64,000 bases of DNA from Flavobacterium johnsoniae (GCF_001879205.1 NZ_MLFK01000013.1:186001-250000), one strand, 5' to 3'; numbered from the stretch's first letter, positions 53,375 through 63,045 are shown. Program-made: numbers and translations. The notes: generated by a model from the letters alone, not told the origin.

Positions 53375-56300
53375 ATGAAAAAAAATCTTAAATACATTGA
53401 TGGCAGCTCCGATAAATTCTGGGAAATCGAAGTTACCGGATTAGAATATACCGTGACGTACGGAAAAAACGGAACCTCTGGAACATCTCAAACAAAAAGC
53501 TTTGCCTCAAACGAAGAATGTCTGAAAATGGCAGAGAAAATATTAGCCGAAAAAATAAAAAAAGGATATTCTGAAACCGGAGAAGTAGACGTTGTTTCTA
53601 AGCCCAAATCTGCAAAGAGCAAAAACTCAGATGAAGTTTTAGAAGAATACGACGCCATTTTAAAATCTAAAAAAATTGAATTACTGCTGCCTTTACTGAA
53701 AGAAAAGGCGAAAGGAAATATTGAAGCGTTAAAAAAGCATATCAAAAAATGCAAACGTTACTGGATGACGTATACCGATTTGACCAAAGATCCCGGTTAT
53801 GTTAAAAAAGACAAACACGATCATGGCTGGGGAACCCGCGGTGACCGCACTCAAAGCGAAATCATTACCCTGAGCGCAATCGCTTTGTTTGATAAAACCG
53901 ATATTAATTCGTGGGACGAAGCCCTTCATTTATTAAATGATTTAGATTACAAACCCTATGTTTTAGACACTTTGCTTTGGGCGAAACCAAATTGGCTTGC
54001 CGCTTTTTTACTGGAAAAAGTAAAAAGACAAGACTGGGTAAGTTTTAGCTATCACATTCTGCGAAAGCTGGAAGAAAATGACTTACTGCAATTTAACCCC
54101 GAATTATATGCTTTGAGTTTAGCCGCAACAAATGAATGGCGCGCTAAAATAAAAATCAGAGATTTTATCGATAACATCTTAAGTGATAAAGTAAGTTATC
54201 AAAGAGATATTCCCGAATTGTTTAATTATGAAACCGTTCTTCATAGTCATTTCTTTCGTGATAATGACACGCAAAAATATGACGAATTCCAAACCTGGAG
54301 CTTGATTTACAAATCGTTATTAGACGAAAAAAAGATGGAGCGTTCTTTCTTTATCGAAAACGCGATCCAGATTCAAACCAAAGAATGGAACAATAACCTG
54401 AAGTCTTTTTTTAGAAAAAGGCTGGACGAATTTAATGTTACCGCTGATGAACTTGTTGTTTATCAGGGAAATATATTCAGTTTTTTTCACAATGCCTATC
54501 CTCCTATTACAAGTTACGGCGTAGAACTTGTGAAAAAAATCTACGAGCATCCTAAATTCAAAACCAAATCATTTCTGGAATGGCTGGAACCGCTTATGAT
54601 GCGAAACGATTGCAAAGCGGCAATAAAAAGCGTGCTGCCAATTTTGGAAAAAATGACCAAAGCAAATCCGAAATTAAACAATACTATTGCCTCAATAATT
54701 GCTGATGTTTATGTGATATCAGACTTGGCTTTGCAGGAACGCGTTTCAAAAATTTTACTAAAAATTGGATCTGCAAAAGACAAAACGCTAAAAGAAAAAT
54801 TAAGTTCGTATGTCTCTTTAATGCAGGGAAATATCAAATCAGGCCTGACATCGTTTTTAGATGAAGAGGCACTTACGATTGACGATTCGGCATTAGAAGA
54901 ATATCATTTTGAACCAAAAAAAGAATCATTGCTTACCGAAGAAGTACAGCTGCCAAATGACTGGAACGATATTGTGTTTCAGTTTGGAAATTTTATTAAT
55001 TCAGATGAAACCCTGGATACCGAGATCCTGATGAACGTTTACATTCAGCAGCGAGATTTATTTCCGGCAGATTCTGCGGCACAATTACAGCCTTACGAAA
55101 AACAACTGCAAAAACATTATTTTGAAGCGGTTCATAAAAATTTCATGAAGTCGTTTTTACAGCAGAAAATTCAAAATATAAACGGCAGATTTGACAGCAG
55201 TTTCAAGCATTATTCAAAAATAAATACGATTACTTTAATCAAACCGTTATTAGAAAAAGTGCAGCAAAAAATCGAATCCAACTCGGCTTTGCCTTTGCTT
55301 TCTTTCCCGAGCCATAAACCATATTGGGTGGCACCAAAGGTTTTGCTGGAAAGAGTAATCGAATATCAAAAAACCAAAGAAGAAATTGATTCTGTCGATT
55401 TGGCGATTGCCATTGCGCGTATGCCCAGAGAAAATACCGCAGAAGCAATTCCGTTATTAGATAAAGTCGAAGGCGAATTAAAACAGCTTTTATCGTTCTG
55501 TCTGGGTGTTGATGAAAAACTCAATTTAGATTCGACTTCTTTGTTTTCTAAACTTTTGGCAACGATGGGCAAAACGACCAAAGAAACCGGAAATTTATCT
55601 TTGTGGGCCGTTGCAGCCAGAACGTTTTATCCAGATGATACTTTCCCTGAATTTGAAAACACGTATCTAAAAGATATACCGTTTGTGGTTTCGCCATTTG
55701 TTCCGAAAGTACAATTTAAAGAAAAATGGAACGAGTGGACGAATTATCAAACCAAAGAGAAAGAGCGAACACCGTCTTGGTACGAATTGAAATACGATCT
55801 GCCCCATTATAGCAAAATTCCAAACTATTTATTGTACAGTCAGGATATTTACAATCGCGGCAACAGCTGGGATTATTTGCTAAGCTATGCCGGAAACACG
55901 TATTACTGGCACAGTTTAATGCCTCAAAATTCTGATGCTTTGGCTTTGACTTTATTGCAGAACTGTGCAACCGGCGACGGAGCTAAGCCGGAATTAAAAG
56001 GTTTTCTGGATATCATAAACAGACCGGAGTTTAGATTTTCTGAAACTACGCAGCTTTTGTTCGCAGCTTGTTTCTTTCAGGAAAAGAAAGATTTGCGTTT
56101 ACTGGCATCTGAAGTTTTGATTCAATTAATCGAAAGACAAGCTGTTGATGTCGAAATATTTGCCCAAAAAGCGGCACTATTGGCTTCAGAAAAATATGGT
56201 GTGTTTTTACGTTTTTCTGATGCATTAGCGGCACTGAAAGATATTTCGCCTTTACACAATAATGCTTTGTTCAAACTGTTTAATTCCTTTTTTAAAAATC

Positions 56301-56467
56301 TGGTTTTAAAGGAAAAACTGCCAACGAATTTCAAAAAAATAGTAGAGAATTATGTTGATGTTTTAACGAAGACCAATCAGAAACCTTCGCCAAAAGCAAT
56401 GGAATTCTTTGAACAATGGAAAGACAATACCGCGCTTAAATCGTTGATTAAGCAAATTTTAAAATAA
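53375..56467 (+). CDS. WGR-domain protein with long alpha-solenoid
   Basis: 1030 residues. The N-terminal WGR domain (about 1-75) reads MKKNLKYIDGSSDKFWEIEV, TYGKNGTSGTSQTKSF. The remaining about 950 residues are helical repeat-like with no catalytic motif I can find, including DDSALEEYHFEPKKESLL and IPLLDKVEGELKQLLSFC. WGR domains bind nucleic acid in PARPs and are found in MolR-like bacterial proteins. It is 5 bp before the SWIM gene, a pairing seen in several bacteria alongside MoxR ATPase and VWA genes; those are absent here. Confidence 0.8.
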   Translation: MKKNLKYIDGSSDKFWEIEVTGLEYTVTYGKNGTSGTSQTKSFASNEECLKMAEKILAEKIKKGYSETGEVDVVSKPKSAKSKNSDEVLEEYDAILKSKKIELLLPLLKEKAKGNIEALKKHIKKCKRYWMTYTDLTKDPGYVKKDKHDHGWGTRGDRTQSEIITLSAIALFDKTDINSWDEALHLLNDLDYKPYVLDTLLWAKPNWLAAFLLEKVKRQDWVSFSYHILRKLEENDLLQFNPELYALSLAATNEWRAKIKIRDFIDNILSDKVSYQRDIPELFNYETVLHSHFFRDNDTQKYDEFQTWSLIYKSLLDEKKMERSFFIENAIQIQTKEWNNNLKSFFRKRLDEFNVTADELVVYQGNIFSFFHNAYPPITSYGVELVKKIYEHPKFKTKSFLEWLEPLMMRNDCKAAIKSVLPILEKMTKANPKLNNTIASIIADVYVISDLALQERVSKILLKIGSAKDKTLKEKLSSYVSLMQGNIKSGLTSFLDEEALTIDDSALEEYHFEPKKESLLTEEVQLPNDWNDIVFQFGNFINSDETLDTEILMNVYIQQRDLFPADSAAQLQPYEKQLQKHYFEAVHKNFMKSFLQQKIQNINGRFDSSFKHYSKINTITLIKPLLEKVQQKIESNSALPLLSFPSHKPYWVAPKVLLERVIEYQKTKEEIDSVDLAIAIARMPRENTAEAIPLLDKVEGELKQLLSFCLGVDEKLNLDSTSLFSKLLATMGKTTKETGNLSLWAVAARTFYPDDTFPEFENTYLKDIPFVVSPFVPKVQFKEKWNEWTNYQTKEKERTPSWYELKYDLPHYSKIPNYLLYSQDIYNRGNSWDYLLSYAGNTYYWHSLMPQNSDALALTLLQNCATGDGAKPELKGFLDIINRPEFRFSETTQLLFAACFFQEKKDLRLLASEVLIQLIERQAVDVEIFAQKAALLASEKYGVFLRFSDALAALKDISPLHNNALFKLFNSFFKNLVLKEKLPTNFKKIVENYVDVLTKTNQKPSPKAMEFFEQWKDNTALKSLIKQILK

Positions 56468-56472
56468 CGAAA

Positions 56473-57801
56473 ATGACAGATTTAGAATATAATTATAAAG
56501 GAATTTCAACCTACAGTAAAAGCAAAGGAATCAACAATCTGGTTTTGGCGCATCAAACCGAAATTGAAGAGATCAATAATATTCCGTGTTTTTTCTGGGG
56601 AAGTTTAACTGATCCTTATGTTACGGCAAAATGCTGGGGAACGATTGCCAAAGTGGTTCGTTCGAGTTTTGGGCCTATTCCGCCCAGTTTGCGCGATCCT
56701 ATTGTTTCGGCGGGATCTGAGCGATTGCGTTTCGAAGGATTCTCGTCCTGCAATGGCGTGTATGTAAGACTCGATATGAAACCCGAAGCCATCGACGGCG
56801 AATTTATCGCGAACGGAACCACCAATGTCGATTTTAATGATCCTATGCTGAATGCTTTAAATGCGATTCAGAAAAACGAAAAAGTAACCCTTGCCGTTGG
56901 TCAGCAGGATGTTCAGGTGATTACGAGCAAGGCAAAAGTGACCGAGAAAAAAGTAACCCTGCCAATGCGCTGGATTAAAGGTTTAACAAGCGTACAGTTG
57001 TATCTGGCCGATATGGATTTAAAGTTTGAAGTAAACAAAATTCAAACGATTCAATTGTTTCAAAGTCTGCCAAAAGGAAACGTAAAAGGTGATTTTTTCA
57101 TTACCAAAAGAGCCGGAAAATTTATGTTTTCGACTTTGGCAACAGCTGACAGCGTGAGAATTGGCGGTGTGCAGCGATTACGATTATTAGAAGGAATTCT
57201 GGCGATTGTCGATAAAATTTTCATTTACGAATCGTCGGACAAACAAACCTGCGCCGTTGTAGCCGAATTTGGAAAAATGCAATTGTTAATGGCTTTTTCT
57301 CCTGATTCTTACCGGGGCTTTTCTGGTGAAGGAAATGTACTGGAAACCATGACCGAAAACCTACCGATAGAATGGGTTTACGGTTTAAACAGTTTATTAA
57401 AATCGAATGAAACTTTTGACCCCACGATGCTTTCTATAGAAAATGATATCGATTTTGGAACCATGGACAACCTGACTTCGAATTTATCATCGATGGGATT
57501 ATTAGGTTATGATTTAAGCGAAAAAGCGCATTTCTATCGCCGTCTGCCTTTTAAAACCGAACGTATTTTATCGCTAAATCCGAGATTGAAAAATGCCAAA
57601 AAACTTATCGATAACGAAGACATTGAAATCGTTGAACGAAAAGCCGATTATATCGAAGCGAAAGTAAAAGGTTCCGGCGTTGTACACAAGGTAATTATCG
57701 ACAACGCTTCGCAAAGATGCACCTGCGACTGGTTTACGGCTTATCAGGGAAAACGAGGGATTTGTAAGCATATTTTGGGAGTGAAGATGATGATTTCCTG
57801 A
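56473..57801 (+). CDS. SWIM zinc-finger protein
   Basis: 442 residues. The C-terminal SWIM finger is CTCDWFTAYQGKRGICKHIL (C-x-C ... C-x-H). The N-terminal SRSFGPIPPSLRDP-like segment and CNGVYVRLDM / GTTNVDFNDPMLNAL are conserved-looking but not assigned. SWIM domains bind DNA or proteins. It is 5 bp after the WGR gene and should be cotranscribed; the pair is likely to work as one complex (inference). Confidence 0.85.
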   Translation: MTDLEYNYKGISTYSKSKGINNLVLAHQTEIEEINNIPCFFWGSLTDPYVTAKCWGTIAKVVRSSFGPIPPSLRDPIVSAGSERLRFEGFSSCNGVYVRLDMKPEAIDGEFIANGTTNVDFNDPMLNALNAIQKNEKVTLAVGQQDVQVITSKAKVTEKKVTLPMRWIKGLTSVQLYLADMDLKFEVNKIQTIQLFQSLPKGNVKGDFFITKRAGKFMFSTLATADSVRIGGVQRLRLLEGILAIVDKIFIYESSDKQTCAVVAEFGKMQLLMAFSPDSYRGFSGEGNVLETMTENLPIEWVYGLNSLLKSNETFDPTMLSIENDIDFGTMDNLTSNLSSMGLLGYDLSEKAHFYRRLPFKTERILSLNPRLKNAKKLIDNEDIEIVERKADYIEAKVKGSGVVHKVIIDNASQRCTCDWFTAYQGKRGICKHILGVKMMIS

Positions 57802-57819
57802 TGTTTGCTTTTTAATTTT

Positions 57820-57847
57820 AAATCGCCCTGAGTGTTGGGGCGATTTT
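57820..57847. terminator. Terminator after the SWIM gene
   Basis: The stem AAATCGCCC - TGAGTGTTG - GGGCGATTT is 18 bp after the stop. The poly-T tract is weak. Downstream, a GCGGATTTTACGGATTCGC ... GCGGATTTGTAAGGATT repeat follows. Confidence 0.65.
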
Positions 57848-57921
57848 AGAGCGCGGATTTTACGGATTCGCTTTCGTGAAAACGCGGATTTGTAAGGATT
57901 TTTTAAAGTTAGATTTTTGCC

Positions 57922-58986
57922 CTACTTGGAATTATACAATTCTTCTCTAATTTTTATTAGAGTTTGAATTGCTTTTCCCTCATCTGGCTTTTCAGGCAAC
58001 GTAGATGTTTGATAATGATTTTCGATTGAATCGATTAAATCATCTGCCATTTGTAGTAAATCATCATATTCTTTATTTCCAGCTTTTATATCGAGTAATT
58101 CATCACGGTTTGGAACTCTGATATTTAATTTTCCTGTTGACAGAATTTTTTCTGCAGTTTGCAAAAGACGAATGGTGTGCATCATATTTTTGCTGTCGTA
58201 ATTTTTACCATGTTGCTGATTCGTATTATAACGATCTTCGTTTCGTTTATCGATCCAACTCCAATATTCTGTGTATTCTTTACAATATTTAGAATATCCG
58301 TCTTGATTGCAGGATAAATAACCAATTAGCTTTTCGTTTTTCGGAATCGAAGAAACAGAAACTTCATTAGAGTTTTCTTTTTGAATAATTCCTTTGTAAC
58401 CTAGGGTTTTATTTTCATCGTAAAACAAAGCAAACATACCTTTTGAATTAGATAAATTCACCAAACCGCATTGCTCTTGATTCAAATTGTTTTCTTCTAA
58501 AAAAGTATTGGCCGAAACAGTTTCATAACCTTTCAGAACATAACAAAAATCTAGAAGACTTTTCTTTTCTTTTGGTAACGGATTTACAATTTTCTTATTT
58601 AAACCTCTTGCCTTTTTGATTTGCGTTACGGCATAACCAGCAAAAGAATCTTTGCATAATTTGGACAGAAAATCTTCTATCTTCAAATTATCCATCAACG
58701 GATGTTTGTATAAAATATAATCTTCCGGCGAAGCCAAAATCTCTAAAATATTAGGATTATTTTTAAGCAGCAATTCTACAAAACGCCCAATTTCATAATA
58801 CACCTCATCATTGGTTTCATTCGCCACTTGAGGTATATAATCTAACCCAAAGAATTTGTCTTTCGGAAGATAATAAACGCCCTTTATATCGGTGTCTGAT
58901 GTTGGTGCATTTAACCCAAAAGATTTACTTCCTGAAATAACTTCGAAAAGGATCAGATTTTGGGATTTTAAGTCTTGGATGGTCAT
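57922..58986 (-). CDS. RlaP-family nucleotidyltransferase (RNA-repair type), 354 residues
   Basis: FEVISGSKSFGLNAPTSDTD is the Pol-beta nucleotidyltransferase motif G-S-x9-D-x-D, followed by IKGVYYLPKDKFF. The rest resembles the RlaP (RNA-repair pathway DNA polymerase beta) family, Pfam PF10127 by memory, linked to RtcB and related RNA ligases in published genome-context work. It is expected to add nucleotides to or process RNA ends. It overlaps the upstream ATPase gene by 4 bp (ATGA), so the two are translationally coupled. Last gene of the leftward set. Confidence 0.82.
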   Translation of the reverse strand: MTIQDLKSQNLILFEVISGSKSFGLNAPTSDTDIKGVYYLPKDKFFGLDYIPQVANETNDEVYYEIGRFVELLLKNNPNILEILASPEDYILYKHPLMDNLKIEDFLSKLCKDSFAGYAVTQIKKARGLNKKIVNPLPKEKKSLLDFCYVLKGYETVSANTFLEENNLNQEQCGLVNLSNSKGMFALFYDENKTLGYKGIIQKENSNEVSVSSIPKNEKLIGYLSCNQDGYSKYCKEYTEYWSWIDKRNEDRYNTNQQHGKNYDSKNMMHTIRLLQTAEKILSTGKLNIRVPNRDELLDIKAGNKEYDDLLQMADDLIDSIENHYQTSTLPEKPDEGKAIQTLIKIREELYNSK

Positions 58987-60992
58987 TGTTTTTGTGTGAT
59001 GAAATTGTAAATCTCGATTGTTAATTGTTCAATCTCGTTATTTCTAGATAAGATTTCCCAAGAAAAATTTTTATTAAAAACTAACTCGCTTAATTCTCGT
59101 TTATTAATTATTGTTCCAAATGATTCCTCTGACTTTACTTCATAAGCAGATCGATTAAGTATAAACCTTGAAGAAATCTTTCCCATTTTTTTTCTTATTT
59201 CTTCAAGAAATTCTCCAACATATTTTTTTGCGAAATCTGAATAATTAACTTCAGACAAAGCCTTATCAATTTTTAATAAAATTTCAGCTTCATGTGACTT
59301 AACTAGGGTTTTATTACAAAGCTCAATAAGAATTTCTTTCCACATTTCATTGGTCAAAAGATTTTCTACCTCTCTTATATTCCAAACAATTTTAGGAATA
59401 AAATTATCTGTTTTTGCATCTTCTAATTCTTTTAATCTAATGCCTTTCTTACTACTTTGTTTAGATGCATCACAGTCTGCTAAAAGAAATATCCGATTAC
59501 TTATTGCTAAAGCTTTTATATCCTTTAAAACAATTTCTACATCTTCTTTTTCTACTTCATCTTCAAAAATATAATGATCGATGTTTGATCCTGCATATTC
59601 AAAAAATGCAAAATCGATATCTTCTTTTGGATAAGATTTTCCAATTGAATCACAGTATGATTTTAAAAATGCCTTTAAGTAATTTCTATCAGATATTCCT
59701 TCAACCCAAATACTACAATTAGCCATGAATACCGAAGAATTATTTACTCCTAAATCCTTAAGTAAAGAGTTATCTCCTCTGTTTACATTTTTTACAATAA
59801 ACTGTTTATCATTTAATTCATTCTTTCTTTGAGAAAACAAATAAATGGAAACATCTTCTTTTTCAATTGTTAAATCTAAAAAATGATTTGAATGTGTACT
59901 AATTATATATTTAAGCTTTTTATTAATTAAATCTTTATTAGATGTTATTTGTTCTAGAAATAATCTTTGCATTCCAGGATGCAAATTAAGTTCTGGCTCA
60001 TCAATAAAAATAAATGATTCAGGTTCCGACATAAAAATTTTATACATCAGTACAATTAAAGCCTGAACACCGTCACCTAAATCATATAATTTTCTAGTTT
60101 CTTTTTCCCCTTCAACATGTATAAGAATCAGTTCTGATTCATTAATTCCTTTCTCATTATCATTTTTATCGAATTTCGCTACAATATCAATTTGTTTACT
60201 ATCAAAAAAATTGACACTTAAAAATTTTTCAAAATTTTCAAACTGTATTCTTATACTTTTTTCTGAATTTCTTGAATTCAATATATCTCTATATAAATGA
60301 AGTCCTGTAAAAATTTGGACACTCTTGTCTATTCTGTAATTTTGTAGGTAAGTATGAAGAAATATATCTTTTTCAATCTTCTCATAATCATTTGTACCTG
60401 GTACATCTAATTTCTTTTCTGAACCATGTTTTATTATCTGAAATAACGAGTGGGCTGTTCTTAAAGTTGGTATGTAATATTTTTTAGGTTTAAATTCTTT
60501 ACTATATGTATCTTCAATTTTAGAATAATCTTTCAAAAAATCATCTTGCATGCCAGAATAACCTAACATTTCATCTAGTTTTTTTTTGTTCCCATTGATT
60601 ACAGAAATAATATTCTTAAAATCTCCTTCTTTTAACTTAATAAGTCTATTTTTTTGAATTTTAACAGCTTTTTGATCCAATATAGTTCCTCCTGCGATAT
60701 TTCTAGAATACTTATCTATAAAGGTTTGTATTTTATCTATATTAAACATTTCAACGTATAAATTATACTCATCAATAAGTTCTCTTATTAACAATAAATC
60801 ATTAATTCCATCATATGAATTTAGAGACATCAATTGTCTCATAAATCTACTTTTTCCACAATTATTAGCACCAACAATTATATTTATTGAATTGAATTTT
60901 GGAAAATATCTTAAAGGATGATCTTCATCATTTAAAAAATAATCTTTAAATTTTTCAGAATCCTCTATAATTAAATCATAAATATTTTTCAT
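58983..60992 (-). CDS. OLD-like ATPase with C-terminal TOPRIM domain
   Basis: 669 residues. The SMC/ABC-type ATPase has Walker A GANNCGKS (41-48), a DEPELNLHP Walker B (Asp331, Glu332) and ISTHSNHFLDL (switch His). It is followed by a TOPRIM segment with WVEGISDRNYL (Glu431) and FLLADCDASK (Asp506, Asp508). OLD proteins cut or degrade nucleic acid under ATP control and many serve in defence against phage. It looks more AT-rich than flanking genes, in keeping with horizontal gain. It sits between two RlaP genes (4-bp overlap with one, 6 bp gap to the other). Confidence 0.87.
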   Translation of the reverse strand: MKNIYDLIIEDSEKFKDYFLNDEDHPLRYFPKFNSINIIVGANNCGKSRFMRQLMSLNSYDGINDLLLIRELIDEYNLYVEMFNIDKIQTFIDKYSRNIAGGTILDQKAVKIQKNRLIKLKEGDFKNIISVINGNKKKLDEMLGYSGMQDDFLKDYSKIEDTYSKEFKPKKYYIPTLRTAHSLFQIIKHGSEKKLDVPGTNDYEKIEKDIFLHTYLQNYRIDKSVQIFTGLHLYRDILNSRNSEKSIRIQFENFEKFLSVNFFDSKQIDIVAKFDKNDNEKGINESELILIHVEGEKETRKLYDLGDGVQALIVLMYKIFMSEPESFIFIDEPELNLHPGMQRLFLEQITSNKDLINKKLKYIISTHSNHFLDLTIEKEDVSIYLFSQRKNELNDKQFIVKNVNRGDNSLLKDLGVNNSSVFMANCSIWVEGISDRNYLKAFLKSYCDSIGKSYPKEDIDFAFFEYAGSNIDHYIFEDEVEKEDVEIVLKDIKALAISNRIFLLADCDASKQSSKKGIRLKELEDAKTDNFIPKIVWNIREVENLLTNEMWKEILIELCNKTLVKSHEAEILLKIDKALSEVNYSDFAKKYVGEFLEEIRKKMGKISSRFILNRSAYEVKSEESFGTIINKRELSELVFNKNFSWEILSRNNEIEQLTIEIYNFITQKQ

Positions 60993-60998
60993 AATCTT

Positions 60999-61745
60999 TT
61001 ATTTTATCATCTTCCTGAAAAACAAATCCAGCTCCTCACTCAACTTCTTCCTACTTCTCAACTTACTCGCATTTTCTTGATTAAATTTTATCGTTTCCAA
61101 TAAAAAATCAGTTATTAAAGTTTCTTTTGGATGCAGGTATTTTTCGTCATGGTTGGCTTTTATTTCTTGTAATTCTATTATTGTATCTTGTATATTTTCT
61201 GGTGCGATTGGTAATAAATCAGCAAATGCAACAGGCGGAAAAGTATTATTTTCTATAATCCATTTTCCGCATAAAGCGGTGCGTAAAGCATAGAAATAAC
61301 TTTTTAGTTTGACTTCTTCCATTTCGCATACTTCCATGAAATTCTTTGTCGTTCCTAAATAATGATGCAAAACCGATATGGGCGAAAAACATTCTACGGC
61401 TAAGTCCTGCATTTGTTTTACAAAATCATCATTTTGAAAATATACTATTGGCGAAAACAACCACTCGATCAAAGGTGCATTAGATTTTGCTAACAACCTT
61501 ACGGATTTCCGTAAGTCCCAACCAGAACCATCAAGATCGTCTTCGGTCATGAATTCTATTACGTCTGGCTTTTCCCAAAGTGATAAATAATATTCAAGTT
61601 TGTGTTTGTATATAAAACGGATATCATAATCACTGTCTGGAGAAGCAAATCCCCAGGCACGACTTCCTGATTCTACAGCAAAAAGTATTTCTACATTTTT
61701 TTGTATTTCTATTTCTTTTAATTTTTGAAGTATTTTTTCTTTCAT
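60999..61745 (-). CDS. RlaP-family nucleotidyltransferase (RNA-repair type), 248 residues
   Basis: Start chosen at the ATG at 61745; 61757 is a TTG. VESGSRAWGFASPDSDYDIRF is the Pol-beta-type G-S-x-D-x-D pattern in its classic RlaP form, followed by YYLSLWEKPDVIEFM, DGSGWDLRKSVRLLAKSN and a C-terminal helical region. It is predicted to act on RNA termini together with ligase RtcB. A TATATTTG box lies just before the ATG (61762-61755). It leads a three-gene unit RlaP - OLD - RlaP. Confidence 0.87.
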   Translation of the reverse strand: MKEKILQKLKEIEIQKNVEILFAVESGSRAWGFASPDSDYDIRFIYKHKLEYYLSLWEKPDVIEFMTEDDLDGSGWDLRKSVRLLAKSNAPLIEWLFSPIVYFQNDDFVKQMQDLAVECFSPISVLHHYLGTTKNFMEVCEMEEVKLKSYFYALRTALCGKWIIENNTFPPVAFADLLPIAPENIQDTIIELQEIKANHDEKYLHPKETLITDFLLETIKFNQENASKLRSRKKLSEELDLFFRKMIK

Positions 61746-61815
61746 GATTGATTTCAAATATAAATAAACAAAAAGCCTTTAAACTCAGTAAATATACCTG
61801 ATTTAAAAGCCAACA

Positions 61816-61850
61816 TTTTTTGCCACTAAGGCACTAGGTCGCTAAGTTTT
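61816..61850 (+). repeat. TGCCACTAAGGCACTAGG direct repeat, copy 1
   Basis: About 35 bp, TTTTTTGCCACTAAGGCACTAGGTCGCTAAGTTTT, in two parts: TTTTTTGCCACTAAGGCACT and AGGTCGCTAAG. A near-identical copy (one substitution T/A) lies at 62772-62808, on the other side of tatD. Confidence 0.75.
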
Positions 61851-61890
61851 TTTTAAAAGTTTGTGCCTTTGTGTCTTCGCAGCAAAAACA

Positions 61891-62691
61891 CTAAATCCCA
61901 AAAAAGCTTTTAGAATTTCGAGTCGTTTCTTCTGCCACTTTATCTAAAGTAATTCCTTTAAACTGTGCAATTGTCCCGGCAACAAAAGGCAGAAAAGCAG
62001 GTTCGCAACGGCGTTCGTGGTATTTTTTTAAAAGGGTCTTCGGGACATTTTTAGGAAGCATAAACGGCGCATCGGTTTCAATCATCATTCGGTCGAGCGG
62101 TACGTATTGAATCACTTCTTTTAAATGACTGAAACGTTTGGCATCAGAAATCGCTCCCGTAAAACCCAGATAAAATCCGTTATCGAGATAGGTTTTGGCT
62201 TCCTGCAGCGTTCCGGTAAAACAATGCACAACGGCTTTTGGCAATTGCGGTAAATAGTCTTTGGTGATATTCATAAAGCTGTCAAAAGCGGCTCTTTCGT
62301 GCAAAAACAAAGGTTTCTGGACTTCGATTGCCAATTCTAATTGGGCTTTATAACATTCTTCCTGTTTCTTTCTGGGCGAAAAATCACGATCAAAATCGAG
62401 TCCGCATTCTCCAACCGAAACGACTTGTTTCTGTTTTAATAAATTCCGCAGTCGTGAAATGCTTTTTTCATCAAAACTCTTCGCATCATGCGGATGAATT
62501 CCGGCAGTCGAATATAATATTCCCGGATATTGTTTTGCGATTTCTAATGAAGCTTCGCTGTTGCGCACGCTTGTGCCTGTGAGTATCATCTGCGATACGT
62601 CGGCGTCGATCGCGTCTTGTACGACATCGTCTATGTCGTTTTGGAATTGTTTATTTGTTAAATTAATTCCGATATCTATGTAATGTTTCAT
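61891..62691 (-). CDS. tatD: TatD-family metal-dependent 3'-5' exonuclease/DNase
   Basis: 266 residues. HYIDIGINLTNKQFQNDIDD is close to the true TatD N-terminus, with STAGIHPHDAK, VSVGECGLDFDRDFSP, HERAAFDSFM, VVHCFTGT and IETDAPFMLP supplying the TIM-barrel metal ligands. TatD trims single-stranded DNA or RNA 3'-5' and helps repair of oxidative damage; it is cytosolic. It is flanked by near-identical 35-bp direct repeats and lies between the RlaP unit and RtcB on the same strand. Confidence 0.93.
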   Translation of the reverse strand: MKHYIDIGINLTNKQFQNDIDDVVQDAIDADVSQMILTGTSVRNSEASLEIAKQYPGILYSTAGIHPHDAKSFDEKSISRLRNLLKQKQVVSVGECGLDFDRDFSPRKKQEECYKAQLELAIEVQKPLFLHERAAFDSFMNITKDYLPQLPKAVVHCFTGTLQEAKTYLDNGFYLGFTGAISDAKRFSHLKEVIQYVPLDRMMIETDAPFMLPKNVPKTLLKKYHERRCEPAFLPFVAGTIAQFKGITLDKVAEETTRNSKSFFGI

Positions 62692-63045
62692 TTTTTTTTA
62701 AAGTTGCTAAGGTTCTGAGAGGCTAAGGTGCTAAGGCTTTTTACTCTCTTGAAACCTTTATTATTATTTATTTTTTTGCCACTAAGGCACTAGGACGCTA
62801 AGTTTTTTAACACAACGTTTATCATTTCGATCCCGAGGCTTCGGGATCGAAATGACATATGGTGCGGAAAAACCTTTGCGAACCTTGCGTATCCCGAGGC
62901 TTCGGGATTGCGTCCTTTGAGGTTAAAATCAGTACAAAGTGTTAGACCCACTGCAGTGCGCCTCTACGCTGAAAACTGCGACCGCGACTGAACACTAAAA
63001 ATGAGTCGCAACACTGAAAACTGAGACCGCGACTGAAAACTAAAA
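62692..63045. repeat. Gap between tatD and rtcB packed with word repeats
   Basis: In order: GCTAAGGTTCTGAGAGGCT ... GAAACCTTT (62705-62765), the second TGCCACTAAGGCACTAGG copy (62772-62808), a perfect 15-bp hairpin TCATTTCGATCCCGA / TCGGGATCGAAATGA (62822-62855), a second CCCGAGGCTTCGGG core (62892-62909) and ACTGAAAACTG...GCGACTG words (62970-63040). No gene is seen. Confidence 0.75.
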
